DNA from: an uncultured Bacteroidota bacterium
GTDB lineage: Bacteria > Bacteroidota > Bacteroidia > Bacteroidales > P3
Assembly: GCA_902762805.1 (NCBI GenBank)
Contig: CACWPQ010000008.1
Location: 1-64,000, forward strand
Length of the DNA stretch: 64,000 bases
Reading direction: 5' to 3'
Shown here: one piece after another, positions 35,008 to 44,554 of the stretch
Numbering within the stretch: position 1 is the first letter of the stretch
How the letters are laid out: each line of letters starts with the position of its first letter
Notes under the pieces: generated by a model
The model's database searches: none
Seen by the model: only the letters and a program-made list of their open reading frames with translations
What the model was told of the DNA's origin: nothing
Program-made: the position numbers and the translations under genes

Positions 35008-36345
35008 TTGAACAAGCGCATCCTCGGCCTCGCCCTGCCCAACATCGTCACCAACGTCACCGTGCCCCTGCTCGGCATGGTCGACATGGCCATCGTGGGC
35101 CACCTCTCCGGTGCCCACATCGGGGCCATCACCATCGGCGCCTCCATCTTCAACCTCATCTATTGGAACTTCGGCTTCCTCCGCATGGGCACCTCCGGCT
35201 TCACCGCCCAGGCCTACGGCGCCCAGCGCTGGGACGAAGCCCTCGCCACCCTCGTCCGCGCCTGCGCCATCGCACTGGCCATCGCCCTGATGCTCATCGC
35301 CCTGCAGTGGCCCATATCCCTGCTCGTGCCCGTCATCTTCGAAGGCGGCAGCGAAGTGATGCAGATGGCGCTGACCTACTTCTTCATCCGCATCTGGGCC
35401 GCCCCCGCCACCCTCGGCCTCTACGCCATCAAAGGCTGGTTCATTGGCATGCAAGACTCCAAAACCCCCATGTGGATCGCCATCGCGCTCAACGTGGTCA
35501 ACATCCTCGCCTCGCTCCTCTTCGTGCTGGGGCTGGGGTGGGACATCGCCGGCGTCGCCCTCGGCACCGTCCTCGCCCAATACTCCGGCCTCGCCCTCGG
35601 CATCCTCTTCTTGCGGAAACGTCTTTCAACTTTCAATTTTCAATTTTCAATTTTCAAAAGCGCTCTGCGCTGGCGCGACATGCGCCGCTTCTTCAAGGTC
35701 AACGGCGACATCTTCCTCCGCACCGTCTGCCTCTCGGCAGTCTTCACCTTCATCACCGCCGCCTCCGGACGCATCGGCGACCAGGTGCTCGCCGTCGACG
35801 CACTCCTGTTGCAGTTCTTCACCCTCTTCAGCTACATCATGGACGGCTTCGCCTACGCCGGCGAGAGCCTCGTCGGGCGCTACATCGGCGCCCGCGACGC
35901 GAAGAGCCTCCGCCTCGCCGTCCGCCTCCTGCTGCTGTGGGGGCTCGTGCTGACCGCCGCCTTCACCCTCGCCTACGCACTCTTCGGCCCACAGTTCCTC
36001 CACCTCTTCACCTCCGACCACACCATCATCGACGCCGCCCAAGGCTACCTCTTCTGGGTCCTCGTCATCCCCGTCTGCGGCTTCGCCGCCTTCCTCTTCG
36101 ACGGCATCTTCATCGGCGCCACCGCCAGCCGCACCATGCGCAACGCCATGTTCGCCGCCACCGCCGCCTTCTTCGCCCTCTACTTCGGCCTCAAAGCCCT
36201 GGCCACCGCCCACCAGCAACTGACCACCGACAACTGGAACAACATCCTCTGGCTCGCCTTCATGGCCTACCTCCTCCTGCGCGGACTCCTGCAAGGCGTC
36301 CGCGTGAAGAAAGACATCTACTCCCAAGCACATCAACCCGACTAA
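35008..36345 (+). CDS. MATE family multidrug/organic cation efflux transporter
   Basis: A 445-aa membrane protein with twelve hydrophobic segments in two six-helix halves, in the MATE/DinF branch (LGLALPNIVTNVTVPLLGMVD at the start, MGTSGFTAQAYGA in helix 2). It should export substrates using a Na+ or H+ gradient. The start is a TTG just after the heptamer array; no ATG is available nearby. The loop between the two halves (about 207-216, STFNFQFSIF) is encoded by a TTTCAAT heptamer run at 35624-35658, apparently tolerated there. Confidence 0.9.
   Translation: MNKRILGLALPNIVTNVTVPLLGMVDMAIVGHLSGAHIGAITIGASIFNLIYWNFGFLRMGTSGFTAQAYGAQRWDEALATLVRACAIALAIALMLIALQWPISLLVPVIFEGGSEVMQMALTYFFIRIWAAPATLGLYAIKGWFIGMQDSKTPMWIAIALNVVNILASLLFVLGLGWDIAGVALGTVLAQYSGLALGILFLRKRLSTFNFQFSIFKSALRWRDMRRFFKVNGDIFLRTVCLSAVFTFITAASGRIGDQVLAVDALLLQFFTLFSYIMDGFAYAGESLVGRYIGARDAKSLRLAVRLLLLWGLVLTAAFTLAYALFGPQFLHLFTSDHTIIDAAQGYLFWVLVIPVCGFAAFLFDGIFIGATASRTMRNAMFAATAAFFALYFGLKALATAHQQLTTDNWNNILWLAFMAYLLLRGLLQGVRVKKDIYSQAHQPD
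35624..35658. repeat. CAATTTT heptamer repeat inside the MATE gene
   Basis: Five units (TTTCAAC, three TTTCAAT, TTTCAAA), 35 nt, in the loop between the two transporter halves. Confidence 0.85.
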
Positions 36346-36355
36346 AAGTATCCAC

Positions 36356-36377
36356 TATTACCCATCCATGGGTAATA
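36356..36377. promoter_or_regulatory. Perfect palindrome between MATE and patatin genes
   Basis: TATTACCCA-TCCA-TGGGTAATA, a 9-bp stem with a 4-nt loop and no T run after it, 11 nt after the MATE stop. It is either an RNA-stabilising hairpin or a protein-binding site for the patatin gene downstream. Confidence 0.5.
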
Positions 36378-36457
36378 ATGCGAAAAGGCCTATCTATTCC
36401 CCTAGAAAACCCCTACCATTCCCCTACCATCCACCCCGAAAAACGACAAAATAAAAT

Positions 36458-38473
36458 ATGAAAAAAGCACTCCTCCTCCTCGCCGCCCTGCTGACGCTCT
36501 CTTCGGCAGGCGCACAGCAGACAGAACGCCCCCGGGTGGCCGTCGTCCTCAGCGGTGGCGGCGCCAAAGGTGCCGCCCACATCGGCGCACTCAAAGTCAT
36601 CGAGGAGGCCGGCATCCCCATCGACATCGTCACCGGCACCTCCATGGGCTCACTCATCGGCGCACTCTACTCCATCGGATGGACGCCCCAGGAAATGGAC
36701 TCCATCATGCGCTCGCAAGACTGGACCACACTCCTCACCGACCGCGTCGACCCCGACGTGCTCGACATCGACCACCGCCGCATCCAGAACACCTACGCCC
36801 TCTGGCATGCACTCTCCACCCAGGAAGAAGGCGGCGGCGTGGTGCGCGGCATCAACCTCGACCGCCTCTTCACACAACTCCTCTACGGCTACACCGACTC
36901 GCTCGACTTCTACTCCCTCCCCATACCCTTCTCCTGCGTGGCCACCAACCTCATCGACAACACCGAAATCGACTTCCACCACGGCTACCTCAAACAAGCC
37001 ATGCGCGCCTCCATGTCCATCCCGGGCGTCTTCGCACCCGTCCGCATGGGCGACATGCTCCTCGTCGACGGCGGCCTCCGCAACAACTACCCCGTCGACA
37101 TCGCACGCGAAATGGGCGCCGACATCGTCATCGGCGTCTCCGTCCAGGGCGAAGAACTCACCGCCGACGAAATCACCCACACCGTCACCGTCCTCGAACA
37201 GATCGTCGACATCAACTGCCGCAACAAATACCAGTACAACGTCAACCGCACCGACCTCCTCCTCCCCGTCGACGTCAGCGGCTACTCCGCCGCCAGCTTC
37301 ACCGACGACGCCATACGCACCCTCATCGCACGCGGCGAACGCGTGGCTCGCCAAAACTGGGACAAACTATTGGACCTCCGCCGCCGCCACGGTATCGACT
37401 CCACCGCACGCCCCGCCTCCTTCCGTCGCCCCATACCCCCCAAAGAAAAGCAGCGCCGCCTCGAAGGCACACCCCTCCTCGGCGAACGCCTCGTCGGCGC
37501 CGCCTTCCGCTTCGACAACGAAGAGAACGGCGCCCTCCAGCTCGGCATCCAGCTACCCTTCACCTGGCACCTACCCATGAACTTCAGCGCACACATACGC
37601 CTCGGCAAACGCCTTAGAATCAACGCCCAGCAGACCATCTTCCCAAGCGGCATCACCTCCCCCACCCTCGCCTACACCTTCTTCCGCGACGACCTCGACT
37701 ACTACCGCGCCGACACCCGCGTGGCCAACCTCCGCTACAGCCACCACCGCGCCGAACTCCTCCCCATCAACTCCCGCTTCCGGCGCTACCTCCTCCGCGC
37801 CGGACTCCGCTGGGACTACTACAACTACGACCGCCAGTCCCTCCTCCGACCCGAACTCGGCATCGACTCCATCCCCAACGCCCACTACTTCAGACTCTGC
37901 GCCGAAGCCATCCACAACAGCGAAAACCACTGGTACTTCCCCTCCTCCGGCTCGCTCATCGAGGCCCGCTACGCCTACATCACCGACAACCTCGTCACCT
38001 ACGACGGCGGCCCCGGCCTCCACGACATCCAAGGCCGCTGGCGCGTCAACCTCCCCATCGCCTCACGCCTCACTCTCCAACCCATGGCCTACGGACGACT
38101 CTTCATCGGCGACCACCAGCCCCACCCCTTCGCCACCATCCTCGGCTCCGAGTGGTTCGGCATGTGCCTCGACCAGCAGATGCCCTTCGACGGCGTCACC
38201 AACCTCGAATATGTCGACCGCAACCTCGTCGCCCTGCGACTCCAGCTCCAATACCGCCTCCTCAAAAACCACTACATCCAGGCCCGCTTCACCCTCGCCT
38301 CCTCGTTCACCCACTTCGACGACTTCCAAAACCCCGAGGACATCGTCAACCTCTTCGGCACCTCCGCCGCCTACTTCTACGACTCATTCCTCGGCCCCCT
38401 CGGCGTCAATATCGGCTACTCCAACCTGCTCGACTCGCCCACCTTCTACCTCACCCTCGGCCACAAATTCTGA
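36458..38473 (+). CDS. Patatin-like phospholipase with outer-membrane barrel
   Basis: A 671-aa protein with a signal peptide (about 1-20, SSAGAQ). The patatin domain (about 26-300) has the oxyanion loop LSGGGAKGAAHIGAL, nucleophile S62 in GTSMG and the dyad aspartate D204 in VDGG. The C-terminal half (about 340-671) is a bacterial surface antigen/Omp85-like barrel ending in LTLGHKF. This matches type Vd autotransporter-like patatins. It should hydrolyse phospholipid acyl chains at the cell surface. Confidence 0.9.
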   Translation: MKKALLLLAALLTLSSAGAQQTERPRVAVVLSGGGAKGAAHIGALKVIEEAGIPIDIVTGTSMGSLIGALYSIGWTPQEMDSIMRSQDWTTLLTDRVDPDVLDIDHRRIQNTYALWHALSTQEEGGGVVRGINLDRLFTQLLYGYTDSLDFYSLPIPFSCVATNLIDNTEIDFHHGYLKQAMRASMSIPGVFAPVRMGDMLLVDGGLRNNYPVDIAREMGADIVIGVSVQGEELTADEITHTVTVLEQIVDINCRNKYQYNVNRTDLLLPVDVSGYSAASFTDDAIRTLIARGERVARQNWDKLLDLRRRHGIDSTARPASFRRPIPPKEKQRRLEGTPLLGERLVGAAFRFDNEENGALQLGIQLPFTWHLPMNFSAHIRLGKRLRINAQQTIFPSGITSPTLAYTFFRDDLDYYRADTRVANLRYSHHRAELLPINSRFRRYLLRAGLRWDYYNYDRQSLLRPELGIDSIPNAHYFRLCAEAIHNSENHWYFPSSGSLIEARYAYITDNLVTYDGGPGLHDIQGRWRVNLPIASRLTLQPMAYGRLFIGDHQPHPFATILGSEWFGMCLDQQMPFDGVTNLEYVDRNLVALRLQLQYRLLKNHYIQARFTLASSFTHFDDFQNPEDIVNLFGTSAAYFYDSFLGPLGVNIGYSNLLDSPTFYLTLGHKF

Positions 38474-38481
38474 AAAATTAG

Positions 38482-38489
38482 TATCTTTG
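38482..38489 (+). promoter_or_regulatory. -7 element TATCTTTG very close to the DUF4254 start
   Basis: The box ends 4 nt before the ATG at 38494. Transcription would begin at or after that ATG, so the mRNA is leaderless or uses the ATG at 38503 or 38509. Confidence 0.65.
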
Positions 38490-38493
38490 CAAC

Positions 38494-39099
38494 ATGAAAG
38501 CAATGGAAATGTACGACTTGTTTACGCAACAAGTCATTGAATACCACAAAACTGACTCAGTGGATGCTGAATTCAAAATCCAAAATTCAGAATTCAAAAT
38601 CCAAAATTCCTTCCAGGCACTGCTTTGGGAAAAGTCGTGGGTCGACACCGTGCAGTGGCACCTTGAGGACCTCGTCCGTCCAGCCGACGTGGAGCCCGCC
38701 TACGCCCTCACCCTCAAGCGCCGCATCGACGCCTCCAACCAGCACCGCACCGACCTCGTGGAGCGCATTGACGACCACTACATGGCCGAGTTCGGCCATG
38801 TCCCACCCCAGCCCGACGCACGCCTCAACACCGAGACACCCGCCTGGGCCATCGACCGCCTCTCCATCCTGGCGCTCAAGGTCTACCACTTCGACATCGA
38901 AGCCCACCGCGGCGACGAGGCCCACCGTGCCCGCTGCCAGGCCAAGCTCGACACCCTCCTCGCCCAGCGCGCCGACCTCACCACCGCCATCGACCAGCTC
39001 CTCGACGACCTCGCCGCCGGACGACGCCTCATGCGCCTCTACCGCCAAATGAAGATGTACAACGACCCCTCGCTCAATCCCGAACTCTACAAAAAGTGA
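38494..39099 (+). CDS. DUF4254 family protein
   Basis: A 201-aa protein, mostly alpha-helical, with the DUF4254 signatures LLWEKSWVDTVQWHLEDLVR, RRIDASNQHRTDLVERIDD and WAIDRLSILALKVYH. The function of the family is unknown; in Bacteroidetes it commonly precedes a glycosyltransferase family 9 gene, as here, so a role in lipid A/LPS core assembly is possible. Residues 27-40 come from an exact 42-bp (six-heptamer) repeat at 38569-38610. The true start may be the ATG at 38503 or 38509 because the promoter is so close. Confidence 0.82.
   Translation: MKAMEMYDLFTQQVIEYHKTDSVDAEFKIQNSEFKIQNSFQALLWEKSWVDTVQWHLEDLVRPADVEPAYALTLKRRIDASNQHRTDLVERIDDHYMAEFGHVPPQPDARLNTETPAWAIDRLSILALKVYHFDIEAHRGDEAHRARCQAKLDTLLAQRADLTTAIDQLLDDLAAGRRLMRLYRQMKMYNDPSLNPELYKK
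38569..38610. repeat. Six-unit heptamer repeat, exactly in frame
   Basis: Two almost identical 21-bp blocks (GAATTCA AAATCCA AAATTCA/C), giving EFKIQNS twice. 42 nt is a multiple of both 7 and 3, so the frame is kept. Confidence 0.9.
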
Positions 39100-40073
39100 A
39101 ACATCTACTGGTGATCCGCCTGTCGGCCCTAGGCGATGTGGCCATCCTCGTGCCCGTGCTGCGTGCCGTCGCCGGCGCCAATCCCGACGTGCGCTTCACC
39201 ATTGCCGCACCGCCGCTTCTCGCACCGCTCTTCGATGACATACCCAATGCCGATTTCCTAGGTGTCAAAAAAAAGCAGTCAGCCCTGGCCATCTACCGCC
39301 AGCTGAAGAGCATTGGTGCCGACGCTGTCGCCGACCTCCACCAAATCAACCGCGTCGGTCGCGCCCTTTCCCTGCTGCGCCTCGATGCCCTCGCCCACCT
39401 CTCACCCCTCCGCGTGCGCCGCATCCACAAAGGACGCCTCTCGCGCCTCCTCTTCCTCCGCCACCTTCGCACCTCTCCCCGCCGCCCCCAATGGCAGCGC
39501 TACCTTGACGTCTTCCGCCACCTCGGCCTGGCCACCCCCTCAATTCAAAATCCAGAATTCAAAAATCACAATCCAGAATTCAAAAATCACATCGGCCTCG
39601 CCCCCTTCGCACAGCACGAAGGCAAGATATGGCCCTGGGAACACACCTCCGCCCTCGCCCTAATGCTCGCCGAGCTTGGCCGCGAGGTATTCCTTTTCGG
39701 CAGCCAGGACGAAGCACCAAAGCTTGAATCCCTCGCCGCTCAACACCCCAATATCACCTCGCTGGCTGGCAAACATACATTCAAAGAAGAGTTAGACATC
39801 ATACGCTCGCTCAACGTGATGGTCTCGATGGATAGCGCCAATATGCACTTCGCCTCAGCTCTCGGCGTGCGCGTGGTCAGCATCTGGGGCGCCACCCACC
39901 CCGACTTCGGCTTCTATGGCTTCGGTCAGCATCGCTCCGACGCCCTCTGTGCCGACCTCCCCTGCCAGCCCTGCTCCTCCTTCGGACAGAAACCGTGCCG
40001 CTACAGCGACCACCGTTGCCTCCACGCCATCACCCCCAATCAGGTGTACGACAAATTACTCTCTCCATGCTGA
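39096..40073 (+). CDS. Glycosyltransferase family 9 (heptosyltransferase-like)
   Basis: A 325-aa GT-B enzyme of the ADP-heptose:LPS heptosyltransferase family. It opens LLVIRLSALGDVAILVPVLRA, a classic GT9 start, and has the nucleotide-sugar binding part GLAPFAQHEGKIWPWEH and SMDSANMHFASALGVRVVSIWGATHP near the C-terminus. It probably adds a sugar to the LPS core. The GTG start overlaps the DUF4254 stop by 4 nt. A linker of about 16 residues (SIQNPEFKNHNPEFKN, near residue 149) is encoded by the repeat at 39541-39590, between the two Rossmann domains. Confidence 0.9.
   Translation: MKHLLVIRLSALGDVAILVPVLRAVAGANPDVRFTIAAPPLLAPLFDDIPNADFLGVKKKQSALAIYRQLKSIGADAVADLHQINRVGRALSLLRLDALAHLSPLRVRRIHKGRLSRLLFLRHLRTSPRRPQWQRYLDVFRHLGLATPSIQNPEFKNHNPEFKNHIGLAPFAQHEGKIWPWEHTSALALMLAELGREVFLFGSQDEAPKLESLAAQHPNITSLAGKHTFKEELDIIRSLNVMVSMDSANMHFASALGVRVVSIWGATHPDFGFYGFGQHRSDALCADLPCQPCSSFGQKPCRYSDHRCLHAITPNQVYDKLLSPC
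39541..39590. repeat. AATTCAA-type repeat inside the GT9 gene
   Basis: A 21-bp unit (three heptamers) repeated about 2.3 times, giving PEFKNHN twice in the interdomain linker. Confidence 0.85.
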
Positions 40074-40798
40074 AATATTACATTGTCGACGCCTTCACCG
40101 ACCACCCCTTCGGAGGCAATCCTGCAGGCGTAGTACTGCTTGACGAGCAAGAGTTCCCCAACGAAGAATTGATGCAACGTATTGCAGCAGAATTACGTTA
40201 TAGCGAAACCGTTTTCGTCAAGCAACATAGCTCTGGCGAATTCAACCTCCGTTACTTCACCCCCAAAGGTGAAGTCGACCTCTGCGGCCACGCCACCATT
40301 GCCGCCTTCTCTCTTCTGCATAAAAAAGGCATGGCTGTCAACCACTGCCTTTGCCACACCCGTGTCAATGATTTGGATCACCCCTCACCCCCTCCGCAGG
40401 TGGTCTCCACTGGCCTGCCCGACATTATACTGCCACTGCCCTCCGTCAAAATACTGGACAACCTCCAACCCAACATGGAAGCCATCACGGCTCTTACCTC
40501 GCGCCTCAATGCTGTCAGCCTACATCCTTTCGCCCTAGCTGACGACGGCCACACCGCCCACGTGCGCGACTTCGCTCCAGCCTGGGGTATTCCCGAAGAA
40601 AGCGCCACCGGCACCGCCAACGCCTCACTGACCCACTACCTCGCCACCCACGGCATCATCGCCGCTGGCGACCACTCCTTCCTTCAAGGCGAGGCCATGG
40701 GCCGCCCCTCCGTCGTTGCCACACAGCTGTCCCCCGACGGCAGCATCCGCGTCGGCGGCACCGCCGCCATCGTCGCCGAGGGAAGACTTTTCGTCTGA
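40067..40798 (+). CDS. PhzF family isomerase-like protein
   Basis: A 243-aa protein with the PhzF fold: YYIVDAFTDHPFGGNPAGVV, the catalytic-glutamate region LRYSETVFV, LRYFTPKGEVDLCGHATIAA and the second-half motif FAPAWGIPEESATGTANAS. It is slightly shorter than usual in the middle. Family members isomerise or epimerise small acids; the substrate here is unknown and phenazine synthesis is not implied. The ATG at 40067 overlaps the GT9 stop by 7 nt. Confidence 0.87.
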   Translation: MLKYYIVDAFTDHPFGGNPAGVVLLDEQEFPNEELMQRIAAELRYSETVFVKQHSSGEFNLRYFTPKGEVDLCGHATIAAFSLLHKKGMAVNHCLCHTRVNDLDHPSPPPQVVSTGLPDIILPLPSVKILDNLQPNMEAITALTSRLNAVSLHPFALADDGHTAHVRDFAPAWGIPEESATGTANASLTHYLATHGIIAAGDHSFLQGEAMGRPSVVATQLSPDGSIRVGGTAAIVAEGRLFV

Positions 40799-40846
40799 AG
40801 TGTAAGATTTCGGCCTCTTATGCGACTATTATATAAACAGACATTT

Positions 40847-41623
40847 ATGAAGAAGACCCTCCTTCCCCTCATCGCCGTGCTGTGCTTCGCATTAGCAGGC
40901 TGCTTTCAAAGCCGCCATTCGCTCGTCAGAGTATGCCATCCGACCGACCGCCTACTGCGCCAGGCTCCGATCAAATATGCCAACCACACGCCCCTCAGCG
41001 CCACCGACCTGCGACGCCTCCTGCTGGACGACACGACACACTACAAATTGCTCATCGTCTACAGCTATTGCTGCGCCGGTTGTAAAGAGGCCTTTGCCGA
41101 CACCTACCTGCCACTGATGCGCCAGCTCGACACCACGCGCTGCCGCATGTACTTCGTCCTCGACGACTGCGGTTCGCTACCGTGGAACGACGACTACCTC
41201 AGTTCCTACGGCATCACCACCCGCTACTACATGCGCGATGCCGACAGCCTCTTCCTCTGGTACCGCGACGGCAAGGCCACCAACCAGCAAAACTGGACCA
41301 ACATCGCCAACTACATCACCCAGCCGCGACGCGCCTTCGAGTACTGCGACTATGCACCGCTCACCCTCGTGGTCAGCCCCGACAGACGCGTGAAGCAGGA
41401 ATACTGGCAGTACGACGATCTGGGCTTCCTCACCGCCTACGACCTACGCGACATGGTGCACCGCGATACGCTCACGGTCTACGACCTCGACTTCGAACGC
41501 ATCGACACCACGCGGAACCCCTACCCTTGGGGGCTTGACGAGAAGCCCTCCGTAGACACCGTCAGTTTCCGCCACTTCAGGCCCCGCCCCAAACACTGCA
41601 CCCCCGACGGCCGATGCTTCTGA
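40847..41623 (+). CDS. Lipoprotein with thioredoxin-like CxxC
   Basis: A 258-aa lipoprotein (lipobox ALAGC, lipid on C19). The segment YKLLIVYSYCCAGCKEAF (C76 and C79) looks like the start of a thioredoxin-like domain, but the rest matches no family I recognise, so a redox role is only inferred. The C-terminal part is rich in Tyr and Asp. I prefer the ATG at 40847 to the one at 40820 because it begins the signal peptide directly. Confidence 0.65.
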   Translation: MKKTLLPLIAVLCFALAGCFQSRHSLVRVCHPTDRLLRQAPIKYANHTPLSATDLRRLLLDDTTHYKLLIVYSYCCAGCKEAFADTYLPLMRQLDTTRCRMYFVLDDCGSLPWNDDYLSSYGITTRYYMRDADSLFLWYRDGKATNQQNWTNIANYITQPRRAFEYCDYAPLTLVVSPDRRVKQEYWQYDDLGFLTAYDLRDMVHRDTLTVYDLDFERIDTTRNPYPWGLDEKPSVDTVSFRHFRPRPKHCTPDGRCF

Positions 41624-41672
41624 TGTCGGCAAAAGACAAATATATTCACAAACTAAAAACAACAACGACAAT

Positions 41673-42368
41673 ATGACCCCACAACTGCACCCCGACACAC
41701 TCCCTTTCCTGCGGGAGCTGATGATGAACAACAACCGAGAATGGTTCAACGCCCACAAACCCCACTGGCTGGAGATCAAGGCCGCCTTCGACGACTTCAC
41801 GCAAGCGCTGATAGTAGAGATGGAAAAGGTGGACGACACCCTGGTGGGTCTGACGGCCAAAAACTCGGTCTACCGCATCTACCGCGATACACGCTTCTCG
41901 GCCGACAAGACGCCGTACAAGACCCACGTGGCATGTTTCCTCAGCAGCTGGGGGCCGAAGAACAGCGGTGTGCCGGGCTACTACTTCCAGCTGGGGACCG
42001 ACGAGGCCTACGGCCTGAAGGGGACCTGCAACCTGGGCGGCGGCATTTTCATGCCCACGCCCGAGGCGCTGAACGCCATACGGCAGGAGATTTTCTACTG
42101 CCCCGAGGAGTTCCTGGCCATCATGAACGAGCCACAGTACAAGAAATACTTCGGCACGGAGTTCTTCACGATGAAGAAACTGCAGCGCGTGCCGAAGGGC
42201 TACCCGGCGGACTGGGAGCATGCCGAACTGCTGAAATACAAGGACTACTGCACGAGCCACACGATGCCGGAGAGGATGCTGGACAGCTCGCGGCTGTTCG
42301 ACGAGGTGCTTAAGGTATGGAAAGCCAGTTTACCGCTTAACCGATTCGTACAGCGTGCAATGGCCTAG
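41673..42368 (+). CDS. DUF2461 family protein
   Basis: A 231-aa protein with TIGR02453/DUF2461 features: LPFLRELMMNNNREWFNAHKP, YRIYRDTRFSADKTPYKTH, YYFQLG and GYPADWEHAELLKYKDY. The family is widespread, cytoplasmic and of unknown function. The stop overlaps the 3' end of the convergent DUF4105 gene by 4 nt. Confidence 0.9.
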   Translation: MTPQLHPDTLPFLRELMMNNNREWFNAHKPHWLEIKAAFDDFTQALIVEMEKVDDTLVGLTAKNSVYRIYRDTRFSADKTPYKTHVACFLSSWGPKNSGVPGYYFQLGTDEAYGLKGTCNLGGGIFMPTPEALNAIRQEIFYCPEEFLAIMNEPQYKKYFGTEFFTMKKLQRVPKGYPADWEHAELLKYKDYCTSHTMPERMLDSSRLFDEVLKVWKASLPLNRFVQRAMA

Positions 42369-43474
42369 CGTAGGAGGGCGACACGCAGGGCGAAGGTGAG
42401 GATTATGAAAAGGATGGCGGGCGAGAGGCCGCAAACGAGCGTCCACAGCGCCGCCACAGCAAAGCAGACCTCAAGCAGCCACAGCGCCCAGCGGGGGCTC
42501 TGCCGCAGGCGGATGGCCACCAGGATAAGCAGCGGGTTGGCCCATAGGATGTTAAGGTTCCAGGCGGTGCAGTAGTGGTCGGTGCCGAACCACATGAAGC
42601 AGAGGAAGAGGCCCAGCACGCCGGCCAGGGCAAAGAGGAAGCGGTCCATCCAGGGACGCCACCACCCTTTCCAAGTCATAACAGCCACAAGCACCAGCAG
42701 CAGCGCGAAAGCCACCACGGGCGGGAAGCTGCGCGAGGGGGGAGTGCGCGTCTCTTCCAGCAGTTGCACCGGCGCGTCGACCATGCCGGGGCACACCCAA
42801 ATGCCGGAGGTGGCGGTCTGGGCGTACTCGGCCTTCATCTCCATGGGGAGGAACATGCGCTCGGGGGCGGAGCAGCGGTGGTCGGCCGGCAGGCCGAAGA
42901 GGAGGTCGATGCCGAGGCGCCACCATTCAAGCGTGCCCTTGAGGTTGTCGGAGACCAGGCGGCGGTAGCTGCGCTCGGGGAGGGCGCGCTGCAGAAGGGT
43001 GTCACTGCCCCAGGCGGAATAGAGGACGTCGCGCACGCGGGTGGCGCAGTTGTCGCGGAAGAAGTCGTAGCGGTAGTAGCGGTATTCAGGCAGGAGGTTG
43101 GTTTCGAGGAGGATGAAGAGGTTGTCGAGCTGCTGCGACTCGAAGCAAAGGGGCTGCTCGACCACGGAGCGACCCTCGTAGTTGTATTCGGCCATGAAAC
43201 GGTCGAAAGTGGTGCGGGAGAGCTTGTAGTCGAGCTGGCCGCGCATGAATTTCCAGTAGAAATTGGGGGTGTCGAAGTCGAAGGTGCCGTAGTTGTAGAC
43301 GTAGTCGATGCCGCGCGCGAGGTCGGAGATGCGGACGGCGGTGTGGCCGAAGGTGGTGTAGAAGTCGTTGCCGGGGCCGCAGGTGAGCAGGCTTGCGGTG
43401 GCCTCGGTGCTCAACGGCTGCTGGGCGCACACTGCCAAAGGCAGCAGCATGAGGGTTAAAACCAAGCGTTTCAT
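42365..43474 (-). CDS. DUF4105 family membrane protein
   Basis: A 369-aa protein with a signal peptide (MKRLVLTLMLLPLAVCAQ), a DUF4105 domain (about 25-200: YTTFGHTAVRISD, YNYGTFDFDTPNFYWKFMRGQLDY, YRYDFFRDNCATRVRD) and four or five C-terminal membrane segments (from about 250). The conserved His and the DNCATR cysteine recall a papain-like fold (NlpC/P60-like), suggesting a periplasmic enzyme on the inner membrane; this is inference. It lies 3 nt after the MscS gene in the same operon. Confidence 0.87.
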   Translation of the reverse strand: MKRLVLTLMLLPLAVCAQQPLSTEATASLLTCGPGNDFYTTFGHTAVRISDLARGIDYVYNYGTFDFDTPNFYWKFMRGQLDYKLSRTTFDRFMAEYNYEGRSVVEQPLCFESQQLDNLFILLETNLLPEYRYYRYDFFRDNCATRVRDVLYSAWGSDTLLQRALPERSYRRLVSDNLKGTLEWWRLGIDLLFGLPADHRCSAPERMFLPMEMKAEYAQTATSGIWVCPGMVDAPVQLLEETRTPPSRSFPPVVAFALLLVLVAVMTWKGWWRPWMDRFLFALAGVLGLFLCFMWFGTDHYCTAWNLNILWANPLLILVAIRLRQSPRWALWLLEVCFAVAALWTLVCGLSPAILFIILTFALRVALLR

Positions 43475-43477
43475 AGG

Positions 43478-44554
43478 TCAGTCTCCGGTTCCCAGTTGTT
43501 CGTTTTCTGTCTTTTCAGCGGCTTTGACCGCCTCGCGCGGCTCCATGTGGACCGGCGCGCCGTCGACACGGTTGTGGATGGTAACCTGCGGGAAGGGGAT
43601 TTCGACGCCGGCATTGTTGAAGGCGATGTAGATGTCCTCGCGGATGTGCATCCACACGGTCCAGTAGTTTTCGACGGTGGTCCAGAGCCAAAGGGTGATG
43701 TCGACCGACGAATTGTTCAGCTCGCTGACGGCAATGACGGGCTCCTTGTAGGACCAGTCGATGAGTGGCTCGGCCCTGATGACGTCCCAAAGGACGGCTT
43801 TGGCCTTGGCCAGGTCGGTGCCATAGGCCACGGAGGCGACGACGTCGAGGCGGATGAAGGGCTCCTTGGTGTGGTTGATGAGGCTCTTGGTGGCCAGCTC
43901 GCTGTTGGGGATGATGACGATGCGGCCGTTGAAGGGGCGCATGATGGTATGGAAGATGCGGATTTCCTTGATATAGCCTTTATACTGGCCGCACTCGATG
44001 TAGTCGTCCACCTTGAAGGGCTTCATGAGCAGGATGATGACGCCGCCGGCGAAGTTTTGGAGGGTGCCCTGCATGGCCATGCCGATGGCCAGGCCCATGG
44101 CGCCGAGGAGGGCGATGAAGGAGGTGGCTTTGATGCCGATGACGTCCATGGCCATGATGATGATCATCGCCTTGAGGAGCACGTCGACCAGCGAGCCGAG
44201 GAAGGTGCGGAGCGAGGGCTCGGCGTCGCGCTTCTCGAGGGCCCGGACAATGAGGCGCTTGAGCATCTTGGCCAGCTTCATGCCGCCCCAGAGGATGAGG
44301 ATGGCGATGAGGAGTTTGGGGAGGAAGGCGACGGTGAGCTCCATGAGCTCGTGGAGGGCGTCGCGGACGAAGGTGTTCTCGCCGGTGATGACGGCCTTGA
44401 TGTCCTCGTGCGACATGTTTTTGAGGCTGTCGCTGAGGGCGCGGTGGATGCTGTCGGTGGCCTGGAAGGTCTCGGGCACGGGCACGGCGGGCTTGTCGCC
44501 CGCGGCGGCGGCGGTGGCCAGCAGGGCGGGGGTCTTGTCGTCTAGAAGGAACAT
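43478..44554 (-). CDS. MscS family mechanosensitive ion channel
   Basis: A 358-aa channel protein. An N-terminal helical region is followed by three membrane helices (about 70-165). The pore helix (SFIALLGAMGLAIGMAMQGTLQNFAGGVIIL) is the MscS signature rich in Gly and Ala, then comes the beta domain (MKPFKVDDYIEC, GYIKEIRIFHTIMRPFNGRIVIIPNS) and the C-terminal alpha/beta domain. It releases solutes under osmotic downshock. First gene of a two-gene operon with DUF4105. Confidence 0.93.
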   Translation of the reverse strand: MFLLDDKTPALLATAAAAGDKPAVPVPETFQATDSIHRALSDSLKNMSHEDIKAVITGENTFVRDALHELMELTVAFLPKLLIAILILWGGMKLAKMLKRLIVRALEKRDAEPSLRTFLGSLVDVLLKAMIIIMAMDVIGIKATSFIALLGAMGLAIGMAMQGTLQNFAGGVIILLMKPFKVDDYIECGQYKGYIKEIRIFHTIMRPFNGRIVIIPNSELATKSLINHTKEPFIRLDVVASVAYGTDLAKAKAVLWDVIRAEPLIDWSYKEPVIAVSELNNSSVDITLWLWTTVENYWTVWMHIREDIYIAFNNAGVEIPFPQVTIHNRVDGAPVHMEPREAVKAAEKTENEQLGTGD

